A stretch of 37,136 nucleotides of DNA from Acidimicrobiaceae bacterium (GCA_003158855.1 PMLJ01000015.1:1049-38184), one strand, 5' to 3'; counted from the first letter of the stretch, positions 24,959 to 33,079 are shown. Numbers and translations: made by a program. Notes: generated from the letters alone by a model not told the origin.

Positions 24959-26587
24959 TTATGGATTGAGCCCGGCAGCAGAGAGTTCCTTCTGCACGAG
25001 CGCCTGGTAGTTGCTTATCTGATGTGCGCGCTGAACGTCGCTCCAACCGAGCACCGGAGCGACCAGCGCCGCCACGGCCGGAGCCGCTCGCAGCGTGGTT
25101 CGGGCATCATGCAGGTGCGCGCGGGTGCGCCGAGTGAGCAGGTCCGTGAGCGAGAGCGCCATCTCGTGTCGAGCGCAGTACACGAACTCGGCGCCCACGT
25201 AGGGTTGGCCCGCGATCGGCGTCCGGGCGAGCGCGGGGTCGTCCTCGATGAGCGTGAGCACCGCAGCCGCGTCGCTGCCGAAACGTCGATACAGGTGCTC
25301 CTCCAACTCGTTCTGGGGCCGCCACGAGGAGACACCGTGGAGGCGAAGGTTCTTGGTGCGGGCGCTCTTCAGGCTCTTGAAGTATGGTGTGAGGGCGTTG
25401 ACGGTGTCCTCAGCCATCTGGCGGTAGGTGGTCCACTTGCCCCCGGTGATGTGCACGATGCCGTCTTTCGAATCCGTGACCTGGTGGCGCCGCGAGAGGT
25501 CGGCGGTGCGCTCACTGAGGTGCGCGCCCTCCTTTGGAGCAAGCAGGGGACGAAGCCCCGCCCACACGCCCGTTACGTCATGCGGCGTCAAGTCAGAGGA
25601 CGTCCACGCGTTCACCGCAGTGAGCAGGTAGTCCACATCTTCGGGCGTGCAGTCAGGGTCGTCGAGCGCCCCCTCGTAGGCCGTATCGGTCGTTCCGATG
25701 AACGTATAGGGCGCATCTTCAAATGGAACGACGAAGATACTTCGCCGGTCGCCGGGCACGTTGAGAACCGCCGCCACGTCGGCAGGAAGGCGCTCGCGGG
25801 CGACGGAGAGGTGGACGCCTTTGGCCGGAGTGATTCGATGGGACGCCTCGTGCTCGGCCATCGAGAAGATGGAGTCCGACCAGACACCCGTCGCGTTGAT
25901 CACCGTCTTGGTCTTGACGGTGAACGGCGAGTGGTCGAGCTCGTTGCGACAGACCACGCCGTCGACGCGTCCGTCTGGGCCGTGGGAAACGCCAACGGCG
26001 CGAACGTAGTTCGCGACGTCCGCTCCAAAGTCGAGCGCCGCAGTGCGCGCCAATGTGAGAGCCACACGGGCGTCGTCGCCACGGGCATCCATGTAGAGGA
26101 ATCCGGCGACCAGGTGATCGGCCTTCAGGGTTGGCAGGTGCGCGAGCGCCTCGTCACGAGAGATCCTGCGATAACGGGTTCCAATCCGCCAGCCCCCGGT
26201 GAAGTCGTAGATTCGCAGTGCAGTCGAATAACCCTTGACCAGGGCCTTGGAGGCGACACCGTCCTTGCCGAAGAGCGGAACGAGGAACGGAAGCGGTCGC
26301 ACGAGGAACGGCGCGTTCTCCAAGAGACGTTGGCGCTCGCGGAGGTTCTCGTAGACCAGCCGGAACTCCTTCTGCTGAAGGTAGCGCAGGCCTCCGTGGA
26401 CCATCTTGGATGACTTCGAGCTGGTTCCCGAGGCAATATCACCCGAATCGATCAGCGCAACTTTCAGTCCGCGCTCGGCGGCGTCAAGCGCGGCGCCGGA
26501 TCCGGTCATGCCCGCGCCAATGACTACGACGTCGTATGAAGCCGACGTCATCGTGACGATTGATTCGTCGCGCTGGAAATGTGCCAT
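24959..26587 (-). CDS. glpD: FAD-dependent glycerol-3-phosphate dehydrogenase
   Basis: A 542-residue membrane-associated flavoprotein that oxidises glycerol 3-phosphate to dihydroxyacetone phosphate and feeds electrons to quinones. It shows VVIGAGMTGSGAALDAAERG (FAD Rossmann), SSKSSKMVHGGLRYLQQ with the substrate-binding Arg, FIGTTDTAYEG, HITGGKWTTYRQMAED and a C-terminal DAO_C helical domain. I placed the start at the ATG 26587, 12 codons before a second ATG (26551); the frame extending to 26725 overlaps the divergent acyl-CoA dehydrogenase gene. It is the first gene of a three-gene minus-strand operon. Only 40 nt separate it from the divergent gene. Confidence 0.93.
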   Translation of the reverse strand: MAHFQRDESIVTMTSASYDVVVIGAGMTGSGAALDAAERGLKVALIDSGDIASGTSSKSSKMVHGGLRYLQQKEFRLVYENLRERQRLLENAPFLVRPLPFLVPLFGKDGVASKALVKGYSTALRIYDFTGGWRIGTRYRRISRDEALAHLPTLKADHLVAGFLYMDARGDDARVALTLARTAALDFGADVANYVRAVGVSHGPDGRVDGVVCRNELDHSPFTVKTKTVINATGVWSDSIFSMAEHEASHRITPAKGVHLSVARERLPADVAAVLNVPGDRRSIFVVPFEDAPYTFIGTTDTAYEGALDDPDCTPEDVDYLLTAVNAWTSSDLTPHDVTGVWAGLRPLLAPKEGAHLSERTADLSRRHQVTDSKDGIVHITGGKWTTYRQMAEDTVNALTPYFKSLKSARTKNLRLHGVSSWRPQNELEEHLYRRFGSDAAAVLTLIEDDPALARTPIAGQPYVGAEFVYCARHEMALSLTDLLTRRTRAHLHDARTTLRAAPAVAALVAPVLGWSDVQRAHQISNYQALVQKELSAAGLNP

Positions 26588-26614
26588 TCGCCAATGTTGG
26601 CACACGATCAAGGC

Positions 26615-26620
26615 TAACTT
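26615..26620 (+). promoter_or_regulatory. Probable -10 hexamer of the acyl-CoA dehydrogenase gene
   Basis: TAACTT lies 7 nt before the ATG at 26628, in the 40-nt divergent spacer with glpD. It fits a leaderless start; no Shine-Dalgarno motif is seen. Confidence 0.4.
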
Positions 26621-26627
26621 GATTGGT

Positions 26628-27797
26628 ATGGATTTCGAACTGACAGAAGAACTCCGCGGCCTCCAGGAGTCCGTCCGGCGACTTGCCCAGCACAAGATCA
26701 AGCCTCGCGCTCGCGAGATTGACACGACGAGTGATTACCCTCAGGACATCTTCGATGAGTTCAAGAAGGCTGACCTGCTGGGACTCTGCATTCCCGAGGA
26801 GTACGGCGGTTCCGGAGCGGGGATCATGGGGCTCACACTCGCGATAGAAGAGGTGACCAAGTACTCGAACGTGCTCGGGCTCATGCTCCTGCTCACGCGG
26901 CTTCCTACCGGACCGATCATGATCGCGGGAACCGAGGAGCAGAAGCAGCGCTACTTGCCGGGGATCGCAAATGGGACTCGTCGATCGGCATTCTGTCTGT
27001 CCGAGCCGGGCGCAGGATCGGACGTCGCCGGAATGCAGACCCGTGCGGCGGAAGACCCCGAGGTGCAGGGTGGCTACGTCCTGAACGGCACCAAGTGTTG
27101 GATCAGCGGCGGCATGCAAGCCGATTGGTTCATCGTGTTCGCCAAGCTCGGCGATCCGTCGTCGAGGCTCCATTCCGACATCTGCGGTTTCATTGTCGAC
27201 GGCGATACACCTGGCGTCTCGCGTCCGCGAGTGGACAAGAAGATGGGCGTGAAGGGCATCGACACCGCCGAGATCCATTTCGAGGACGTGAGAGTCGCCC
27301 CCGGCAACGTGCTGGGGGGAAGCTTCAGTTTGATCATGCAGTCGCTGAACGCGATGCGACCCATCGTCGCCGCACGGGGACTCGGACTCGCCGAGGGTGC
27401 CCTCATGTACGCGACGGAGTACGTGAAGAATCGACCGGCGTTCGGCAAGACGATCGCCGAATTCCAAGGCATCCAATGGGAGATAGCGAAGTGCGCGACT
27501 GAGATCGAGGCAGCTCGACTCTTGACCTACCGGGCGGCGTGGCTCGCTGATCAGGGCAAGTTCTCCAAGGAGTACGTGCCGATGCTTTCCATGTGCAAGT
27601 ACTACGCGTCAGAAGTGGCCGTGAAAGCTTCGGGGCTCGCGCTGCAAATGCTCGGGGCCGCGGGCTACATGGAAGAGCACCCCATGGAGCTGTACTACCG
27701 CGACGCGCGCCAACTGACGATCGTCGAAGGAACGAGCCAGGTTCAGTTGGGTCTCATTGGCAAGGGCGTCCTCGGGCACGACCTCTGGTGGGACTAG
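26628..27797 (+). CDS. Acyl-CoA dehydrogenase
   Basis: A 389-residue FAD enzyme that introduces the first double bond in acyl-CoA beta-oxidation. It shows the family order: an N-terminal helical domain, CIPEEYGGSGAG, FCLSEPGAGSDVAGMQTRA (FAD-binding middle domain), KCWISGG, KKMGVKGIDTAEIHFEDVRV, RPAFGKTIAEFQGIQ and the C-terminal IVEGTSQVQLGLIGK, with the Glu of EGT at the catalytic-base position used by short/medium-chain enzymes. Chain-length preference is not predictable. The ATG at 26628 fits the normal N-terminus. A CoA transferase gene follows 36 nt downstream, pointing to oxidation of branched or unusual acids. Confidence 0.94.
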   Translation: MDFELTEELRGLQESVRRLAQHKIKPRAREIDTTSDYPQDIFDEFKKADLLGLCIPEEYGGSGAGIMGLTLAIEEVTKYSNVLGLMLLLTRLPTGPIMIAGTEEQKQRYLPGIANGTRRSAFCLSEPGAGSDVAGMQTRAAEDPEVQGGYVLNGTKCWISGGMQADWFIVFAKLGDPSSRLHSDICGFIVDGDTPGVSRPRVDKKMGVKGIDTAEIHFEDVRVAPGNVLGGSFSLIMQSLNAMRPIVAARGLGLAEGALMYATEYVKNRPAFGKTIAEFQGIQWEIAKCATEIEAARLLTYRAAWLADQGKFSKEYVPMLSMCKYYASEVAVKASGLALQMLGAAGYMEEHPMELYYRDARQLTIVEGTSQVQLGLIGKGVLGHDLWWD

Positions 27798-27821
27798 CCG
27801 AACAGTGACGTCGAGTCTTTG

Positions 27822-27827
27822 TACACT
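27822..27827 (+). promoter_or_regulatory. Probable -10 hexamer of the CoA-transferase gene
   Basis: TACACT, preceded by TG in an extended -10 arrangement, lies 6 nt before the GTG at 27834 and supports that start over the TTG at 27819. Confidence 0.45.
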
Positions 27828-27833
27828 GACATC

Positions 27834-28967
27834 GTGGGTGGACCGCTCGAGGGAATAAAGGTGCTTGAACTGGCCGGCATCGGACCGGGCCCTTACGCGT
27901 GCATGCTCCTCGCCGACCTCGGCGCGAACGTCCTTCGGCTCGAACGCGGTGATTGGTCCATCGAGCGGACCGCCTCGTGGGACGTGCTGAACAGATCGCG
28001 CTATTCGGTCGCGGTCGACCTGAAGAATCGCGCCGGACGGGATCTGGTGCTGGAACTCTGCGAGCAAGCCGACGTGCTCGTTGAGGGCTTTCGACCGGGC
28101 GTGACCGAGCGGCTCGGACTGGGACCCGACGACGTGTGGCAGAGGAATCCGCGTCTCGTCTACGGGCGTATGACCGGTTGGGGGCAGAGCGGCCCTCTTT
28201 CGCAGCGTGCGGGTCACGACATCAACTACATCGCGGTATCGGGCGCCCTTTGGCCGGTAGGGCGAGCGGGCGACCGGCCGGTTCCACCCCTCAACCTGGT
28301 CGGAGATTTCGGTGGAGGCTCGATGTTCCTGGCCCTCGGCGTGCTGTCGGCCCTGATCTCGGCGAGGGTGACCGGCGAAGGTCAGGTTGTCGACGCGGCG
28401 ATGGTGGACGGCTCGGCCTCGCTGCTGGCGATGACTCACTCGTTCATGAACGTCGGGATCTGGAGCGAGGAAAGGGGAGTGAACCTTCTCGACACGGGTG
28501 CGCCCTTCTACGAGGTCTACGAGACGATGGACAGGGAATACGTCGCCGTCGGGGCAATCGAGCCGAAGTTCTACGAGGAACTCCTGCGGGGTCTAGGCCT
28601 GTCATCGGGTGAACTTCCCGCCCAGATGGACAAGTCGCACTGGGTTTCGATGAAGGAGAAGTTCGCCGGGATCTTCAAAACCCGGACCCGCGACGAGTGG
28701 ACGGCTATCTTCGAGGACGTCGACGCCTGCGTCACCCCGGTGCTCTCGCCTCGCGAAGCCGTGGTTCATCGCTACAACGTCGAGCGCGACGTCTTCACCA
28801 CCCAAGGGCCAGTGCAGCCGAGACCCGCTCCGCGATTTTCGAAGACGCCCGGCGAGATTCGAATGGAGCCGCACGTCGCTGGCTCAGGAACCCGCGAGGG
28901 GCTGAGTGATTGGGGGATTGGTCTCGAGCGCCAATTGGCCCTGAAGGCCGAGGGGGCCTTCGGTTAG
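27834..28967 (+). CDS. CaiB/BaiF CoA transferase family protein, alpha-methylacyl-CoA racemase type
   Basis: A 377-residue class III CoA-transferase-fold protein. The N-terminus (MGGPLEGIKVLELAGIGPGPYACMLLADLGANVLRLER when split at its motifs GPLEGIKVLEL and GIGPGPY) closely matches alpha-methylacyl-CoA racemase (AMACR/MCR), which epimerises 2-methylacyl-CoAs so that branched fatty acids and sterol side chains can be beta-oxidised. Candidate catalytic residues are His in GHDINYIAVSG, Asp in NLVGDFGGGS and Glu near FYEVYETMD. I chose the GTG at 27834. Its neighbour, an acyl-CoA dehydrogenase, supports the racemase reading. It overlaps the convergent gene by 4 nt. Confidence 0.9.
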   Translation: MGGPLEGIKVLELAGIGPGPYACMLLADLGANVLRLERGDWSIERTASWDVLNRSRYSVAVDLKNRAGRDLVLELCEQADVLVEGFRPGVTERLGLGPDDVWQRNPRLVYGRMTGWGQSGPLSQRAGHDINYIAVSGALWPVGRAGDRPVPPLNLVGDFGGGSMFLALGVLSALISARVTGEGQVVDAAMVDGSASLLAMTHSFMNVGIWSEERGVNLLDTGAPFYEVYETMDREYVAVGAIEPKFYEELLRGLGLSSGELPAQMDKSHWVSMKEKFAGIFKTRTRDEWTAIFEDVDACVTPVLSPREAVVHRYNVERDVFTTQGPVQPRPAPRFSKTPGEIRMEPHVAGSGTREGLSDWGIGLERQLALKAEGAFG

Positions 28968-29200
28968 ATGTTGACGACGGGACAGGTCAACGTGCGCGTG
29001 ATCCCCGGGACTTTCTGGATCGCTCCCACAATGAACTTGCCCAGGTCGTCCACGCTGTCTGCTCCGCAGCGAACAATCACGTCGTAGGGACCAGTCACTT
29101 CATAGGCTTCCACAACGCCGGGCACCGCGCGCGTGGCGAGCACCACCGCTTCGCTCGAGCCAATTTCGGACTGAATCAAGATGTACGCCTGAACCGACAT
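28964..29200 (-). CDS. Stand-alone Lrp/AsnC ligand-binding (RAM) domain protein
   Basis: A 78-residue protein consisting only of the AsnC_trans_reg/RAM domain: AYILIQSEIGSSEAVV, VPGVVEAYEVTGPYDVIVRC and VPGITRTLTCPVV. It lacks the helix-turn-helix of full Lrp regulators, so it may act as a small-molecule sensor that oligomerises with other Lrp proteins. AAAGG lies about 6 nt before the ATG. The upstream region is AT-rich. Its stop overlaps that of the CoA transferase gene (TTAG). Confidence 0.88.
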   Translation of the reverse strand: MSVQAYILIQSEIGSSEAVVLATRAVPGVVEAYEVTGPYDVIVRCGADSVDDLGKFIVGAIQKVPGITRTLTCPVVNI

Positions 29201-29253
29201 GTGGGACCTTTCATTTCAAGTCCTCCTATATTGCCTTTATTCTTCGAATTTTG

Positions 29254-29472
29254 CTAATCGTCTCGAAAGCGCTTTCCGATGTGCCACTGGAAGCAGTAGT
29301 CGCACCGGTAGGCGTTCAGATCGACTCCGTTGAGCGTCCAGGCTAGTTGAGCCGCGCTCTTCGCCTCCGATTCAGTACGATACGGACTCTTCGGAGTCCC
29401 TTCTCGCGTGAAGTGCGACGCGACGCGCCCGATCGGCCTGGTGGAAGGGGTGGGGCGTCGCCGTCGTTTCAT
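29254..29472 (-). CDS. Small basic protein with CxxCxxWHxG motif
   Basis: A 72-residue hypothetical protein with a strongly basic N-terminus (MKRRRRP) and a C-terminal CDYCFQWHIGKR, a CxxC-x2-WHxG pattern seen in small actinobacterial and phage proteins and suggestive of zinc or nucleic-acid binding. AAGGAG lies 2 nt before the ATG, which is tight but usable. It is divergent from the DUF3039 gene, with 38 nt between the starts. The function is unknown. Confidence 0.6.
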   Translation of the reverse strand: MKRRRRPTPSTRPIGRVASHFTREGTPKSPYRTESEAKSAAQLAWTLNGVDLNAYRCDYCFQWHIGKRFRDD

Positions 29473-29497
29473 GACTCCTTGACACTACCCATGTCGG

Positions 29498-29503
29498 TAA
29501 AGT
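29498..29503 (+). promoter_or_regulatory. Probable -10 hexamer of the DUF3039 gene
   Basis: TAAAGT lies 7 nt before the GTG at 29511, matching the leaderless pattern. TTGACA is present 13 nt further upstream, which is too close for a standard -35. Confidence 0.45.
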
Positions 29504-29510
29504 CTTGTCC

Positions 29511-29795
29511 GTGAGCATTCAAGTGGACACCGAACTAGCCGTCATCTCCACGACGAAGTTGGACGACGGCGATCATGATCGATTCACCCACATCGTCCTC
29601 GAGGGTTACACGCCCAAAGACGGGGAATTCGTGCCTCTCGACAATTCTGTGGTGGGTGGCATGATCAACGCGACGCCAGTGAAGGCACTGTGCGGCAAGG
29701 TCTGGGTGCCCGGACGCGATCCCGAGAAGTACCCGATCTGTCCCACCTGCAAGGAGATCGCCCAGTCGATGGGCTGGTCACTTCCAAATGGATAG
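29511..29795 (+). CDS. DUF3039 family protein
   Basis: A 94-residue protein of the actinobacterial DUF3039 family, recognised by PVKALCGKVWVPGRDPEKYPICPTCKEIA: three cysteines (ALCGK, CPTC) in a zinc-ribbon-like arrangement close to the C-terminus. An acidic N-terminal part contains DDGDHDRFTHIV. The GTG at 29511 is favoured by the -10 hexamer 7 nt upstream over a TTG two codons earlier. Function is unknown; conservation in Actinobacteria suggests a housekeeping role. Confidence 0.85.
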   Translation: MSIQVDTELAVISTTKLDDGDHDRFTHIVLEGYTPKDGEFVPLDNSVVGGMINATPVKALCGKVWVPGRDPEKYPICPTCKEIAQSMGWSLPNG

Positions 29796-29932
29796 TCTCA
29801 CCGGCCTGCGGCTTTAGGCTGACCTCCTGTGCGAACGGTTCTTTCTCCTGTCCGACTACAACGCGTTGAAGGGTCACGTGACGGCGCCGAGACCGTGTTG
29901 GACCGGGATTCCCCTGTAAGGTCGACGAAGTA

Positions 29933-30607
29933 ATGGCGCGGGCGCTCTTCCTACGGCATCATCTCGAGGACAGCCCGGGGCTCGTTGGTGAGGCTTTTGC
30001 GGCGCGCGGCTACGAGTTGGACGTCGCGATGATGGACGAGTTCAACCCCACTCCGGATATCGAGGGCTACGACGTGCTCGTGATCCTGGGCTCGAAGAGC
30101 GCGGTCTACGACATTGACGTGGAAGCAGCGTGGTTTGGTCGCGAGCTCGGTCTCATCGCCCACGCGACCCGACTCGGCATTCCCATCTTTGGTATCTGCT
30201 TCGGGGCCCAGGCTCTCTGCCAGTTCCATGGCGGCGTCGTCGAGCCTTCCAACGAGCCCGAGATTGGCTGGTACGAGGTGGAGGCCCAGAACGGCTCCGG
30301 CATCGTTGCTGGTCCTTGGTTCGAATTCCACTTCGATCGCTGCATGCTGCCGGGCGACGCCGAACTGTGGGCGACGACGTCTCGAGCCGTTCAGGCTTTC
30401 GCCATTGGCAAGAATGTAGGTGTTCAGTTCCATCCCGAAATTGACGACGCGCAGCTTCGCGAGTGGTTCTCCAGCGGCGAAGAGCACGCACGCGAATTCG
30501 GTGTTGATCCCGATGAGCTGCTTGCCCAGACCGCCCTCGAGACCCCCGCCGCCCGCCAACGCGCGGCGGCTCTTGTCGATCTGTTCTTGACGCACGCCAC
30601 GAGTTGA
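29933..30607 (+). CDS. Class I glutamine amidotransferase-like protein
   Basis: A 224-residue GATase1-fold protein similar to the GMP-synthase-type glutaminase domain. The nucleophile C89 lies in FGICFGAQAL, and the partner His and Glu appear in GVQFHPEID (about H167 and E169), completing the Cys-His-Glu triad. There is no synthetase domain and no adjacent partner gene, so it could be a free glutamine amidotransferase or a gamma-glutamyl hydrolase. A TAAGGT hexamer lies 10 nt upstream of the ATG, but no good Shine-Dalgarno sequence is visible. The 137-nt upstream spacer shows nothing else recognisable. Confidence 0.87.
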   Translation: MARALFLRHHLEDSPGLVGEAFAARGYELDVAMMDEFNPTPDIEGYDVLVILGSKSAVYDIDVEAAWFGRELGLIAHATRLGIPIFGICFGAQALCQFHGGVVEPSNEPEIGWYEVEAQNGSGIVAGPWFEFHFDRCMLPGDAELWATTSRAVQAFAIGKNVGVQFHPEIDDAQLREWFSSGEEHAREFGVDPDELLAQTALETPAARQRAAALVDLFLTHATS

Positions 30608-30730
30608 TCGCGGGCGGCGCTGGGCGTTGGGGTGATCCTCGCCTCGTCGCTCCCCGGGAGATCACGTCGAGATCTCACGAGCCCCGCTGACGATGTTCAC
30701 GGCGCCAAGGCTCGTATCTTGCGGTCTCAG

Positions 30731-30736
30731 TAGGCT
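30731..30736 (+). promoter_or_regulatory. Probable -10 hexamer of the RNA methyltransferase gene
   Basis: TAGGCT lies 6 nt before the GTG at 30743, identical in sequence and spacing to the elements before the genes at 12043 and 18044 on the minus strand. Confidence 0.5.
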
Positions 30737-30742
30737 GCAGTA

Positions 30743-31966
30743 GTGAGTAGCGACTCTTTTTCCTTATCCGAAGCCCCAGTTCGTATTGAACGTCCCGCCA
30801 CTGGCGGGGGAGTCGGGCGCCTGCCCGATGGCCGAGTGGTCTTCGTCCGTCACAGCTTGCCGGGCGAGTTGGTGCTCGTCAACGTCACTGAAACAACGGC
30901 CAATTTCTCGAGGGGCGACGCCGTCGAGATCGTGGAGGCGAGTGCCGAGCGGGTGAGCGCGCCGTGCGACTACGCGCATCCGGGCGGTTGCGGAGGTTGC
31001 GATCTCCAGCATGCTTCGCCAACGGCGCAGGCATCGTGGAAGCTCTCCCTCGTGCGCGAGCACCTGAAACGGATCGCCGGGGTGGAGCGCGACGTCACCG
31101 TCACGCCCGCCTTGATTCCAGCCCAGGGATCTCGCACGCGACTTCGCTGCGCGGTGAACGAGGACGGTCAACTGTGCCTGCGCGGCGCGCGATCCCACGA
31201 ACTGGTCGCGATCGAGTCATGCTGGATAGCCAACGAAGTGTTCACCCCGGCCTTTGGCACTTCATGGGAGGGCGCCGAAGAAGTGGAACTGCGAGCCATT
31301 GGCGACGGCGAGCCCTTCGCGGTGGTGCGCCGCGATACCCATCGTGGAACGATGTACGAACTCTGCTCCTTCCACGGCGAGCCGTTGGAGCCCTCCACCC
31401 AATCTCGAGTGTCGGTGCAGGGCCACTATTTCGCGGTCTCGCCGCGTTCGTTCTGGCAGTCGCACCGCTCGGCTCCCCAGCAGTTGCTCGAGGCGGTGTT
31501 GTCCTTCGCGGATGCCCAGGTCGGTGACCACGTCGTCGACCTCTTCAGCGGGGTCGGGCTGTTCGCGATCCCCCTCGCCAAGGCGGTCGGTCCGGGCGGG
31601 AGGGTCACCGCCGTCGAATCTTCGCCCTACGCGGTCAGAGACGCTCGACAGAACGGCGACGGGCTTCGTCATTTGAAGGTTCGCGAATGGTCGGTGAGCC
31701 CCCGGGCCGTCAACGATTCCGTGGGCGAGGGCGACATCGTGGTGCTCGACCCTCCGAGGAGCGGCCTCGCCAGAGGTGTCGTCGACGCACTGCTTCGTAG
31801 GGCACCGAAGCGGCTCGTCTACGTGTCCTGTGACGCTGCGACCTTCTCCCGGGACCTGAAGACCCTCATGGCCGGAGGCTTCATCCTGTCTGATTTGAAG
31901 GTATTTGACCTTTTCCCAATGACAGAGCACGTCGAACTTGTGGCACTCCTTGACATTCGCCTCTAG
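30743..31966 (+). CDS. SAM-dependent RNA uracil-5 methyltransferase (TrmA/RlmC/RlmD family)
   Basis: A 407-residue enzyme that methylates uracil C5 in rRNA or tRNA. An N-terminal TRAM-like RNA-binding region is followed by a 4Fe-4S motif (C75, C83, C86 in CDYAHPGGCGGC, with a fourth Cys near 158). The methyltransferase core has VDLFSGVGLFAIPLA (SAM binding), VLDPPRSGL and the nucleophile in YVSCDAATFSRDL, with the general-base Glu in MTEHVEL. FWQ in SFWQSHRSA also matches. Which uracil is modified cannot be told. The GTG start agrees with the hexamer 6 nt upstream. Confidence 0.92.
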   Translation: MSSDSFSLSEAPVRIERPATGGGVGRLPDGRVVFVRHSLPGELVLVNVTETTANFSRGDAVEIVEASAERVSAPCDYAHPGGCGGCDLQHASPTAQASWKLSLVREHLKRIAGVERDVTVTPALIPAQGSRTRLRCAVNEDGQLCLRGARSHELVAIESCWIANEVFTPAFGTSWEGAEEVELRAIGDGEPFAVVRRDTHRGTMYELCSFHGEPLEPSTQSRVSVQGHYFAVSPRSFWQSHRSAPQQLLEAVLSFADAQVGDHVVDLFSGVGLFAIPLAKAVGPGGRVTAVESSPYAVRDARQNGDGLRHLKVREWSVSPRAVNDSVGEGDIVVLDPPRSGLARGVVDALLRRAPKRLVYVSCDAATFSRDLKTLMAGGFILSDLKVFDLFPMTEHVELVALLDIRL

Positions 31967-32023
31967 AGGGTACAGAGTTCTGATGAGGGCGGAAAACCTC
32001 AGCCCTCGATGAGGGGGTTGACT

Positions 32024-32302
32024 ATGTCGATCAAGTTGGATCACCATCACCGCATTACCGCCCAAAAACTCTTCGGACATCCGCTCAATCACAATATTCA
32101 GTGGCATGACGTCTGCTCGTTGCTCGCCCGCTTCGGTGAAGTTCACGAGACGCATCGAGGAAACTGGGCAGTGACGGTCGAAGGCGACACCATCTCGTTC
32201 GGCTCCACGCGTACGCGGGACCTCACCGAAGATCAGGTGATCAAGGTTCGCCACTTCCTGCGCAATCTGGGACTGACCCCGGACGTGGTTCGAGCGGCGT
32301 AG
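32024..32302 (+). CDS. Small conserved hypothetical protein, possibly HicA-like fold
   Basis: A 92-residue protein beginning MSIKLDHHHRITAQKLF, with NIQWHDVCSLLARFGEVHE followed by WAVTVEGDTISF. The helix-strand-strand pattern (a short helix ending in VCSLLARFG then HRGNWAVTV) is reminiscent of HicA-type double-stranded-RNA-binding folds, but no HicB partner is adjacent, so a toxin role is not supported. GAGGGGG lies 6 nt before the ATG at 32024, which I prefer over the upstream ATG at 32009. It lies 14 nt upstream of the -10 hexamer of the YaaA gene. Confidence 0.7.
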   Translation: MSIKLDHHHRITAQKLFGHPLNHNIQWHDVCSLLARFGEVHETHRGNWAVTVEGDTISFGSTRTRDLTEDQVIKVRHFLRNLGLTPDVVRAA

Positions 32303-32316
32303 TTGATTGAAGAGGG

Positions 32317-32322
32317 TACCGT
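32317..32322 (+). promoter_or_regulatory. Probable -10 hexamer of the YaaA gene
   Basis: TACCGT lies 7 nt before the GTG at 32330, matching the leaderless pattern seen elsewhere in the window. Confidence 0.45.
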
Positions 32323-32329
32323 GTGAGCC

Positions 32330-33079
32330 GTGACCGGCCCACTCTTCGTACTCATCCCGCCATCTGAAGCAAAAAACGCCGGTGGATCGAACACTCCCAA
32401 AATTGGGGCCTTCGATGCGGACTTGGCCGAGCCTCGAAGGATCATCATCGCGGCGCTCGGAGAGTTGCTCGTCTCTGCCTCGCCCGATCTCCTGGAGAAG
32501 ACCTTGAAGGTGCGTGGTCCACTTCTCGAGCGGGCGCTCGAGGCGTCAAGGGAGGTGGTGGAGGGCCGGGCGGGGCTGCTCGCGGGTTGGCGGCGCTACT
32601 GCGGAGTGGTTTGGTCGCACCTGGAGCCCCAGAGCCTCAGCCCGGCGCAGCGGCGGCGAATCCTCGTCCCATCCGGCCTCTACGGACTGACGACTGCTGA
32701 AGACGCGGTGGCTGACTACCGGCTCAAGATGAACGCATCTCTTCCGGCCGTCGGGAACGTGGCTGCGTTCTGGAAGGAACATCTGACGGCTGTCCTCATC
32801 CAAGACCTCAAGGGCGTGGGCGTCGTCAATCTTCTGCCCAGGGAGCATGAGGCAGCCATTGATCTTGGCGAGTTGTCGGGTGCGGTCAACCTGACGACAA
32901 TCAGGTTCGTCACCCATGGCGGCGGGCGGGCGGCTGGCCACGCAGCGAAAGCCGTGAAGGGGCTGGTGGCCCGCGAGGTGCTCACGGGTCGTTTGGATTC
33001 GCTCGATTCGTTTCGCTGGCAGGGTTGGCGTGGGCGCCGACACGCTGGGCAGCTGCAGATCGTGGCTCCGCGCGCTTGA
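32330..33079 (+). CDS. yaaA: YaaA (DUF328) family peroxide-stress protein
   Basis: A 249-residue member of the YaaA family, which in E. coli lowers intracellular free iron during peroxide stress and contains a DNA-binding fold. It opens with the family signature LIPPSEAKN (usually PPSEGK), and keeps LVPSGLYGLTTAEDAVADYRL (family: SGLYG...P.D.I..YRL.M) and VVNLLPREHEAAID. The length is normal and the C-terminal end is rich in Arg/Gly. The GTG start is supported by TACCGT upstream. Confidence 0.88.
   Translation: MTGPLFVLIPPSEAKNAGGSNTPKIGAFDADLAEPRRIIIAALGELLVSASPDLLEKTLKVRGPLLERALEASREVVEGRAGLLAGWRRYCGVVWSHLEPQSLSPAQRRRILVPSGLYGLTTAEDAVADYRLKMNASLPAVGNVAAFWKEHLTAVLIQDLKGVGVVNLLPREHEAAIDLGELSGAVNLTTIRFVTHGGGRAAGHAAKAVKGLVAREVLTGRLDSLDSFRWQGWRGRRHAGQLQIVAPRA

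Noticed and set aside
24464-26413. A 649-codon open frame on the plus strand
   Set aside because: It lies entirely antisense to the AGPS-like gene and glpD, which have clear motifs. Its translation is Arg/Gly/Val-rich with no family pattern; long shadow frames are expected at this GC content.
29479-29503. TTGACA with TAAAGT before the DUF3039 gene read as a standard promoter
   Set aside because: The spacer is only 13 nt, too short for a sigma70-type -35/-10 pair; only the -10 is retained.
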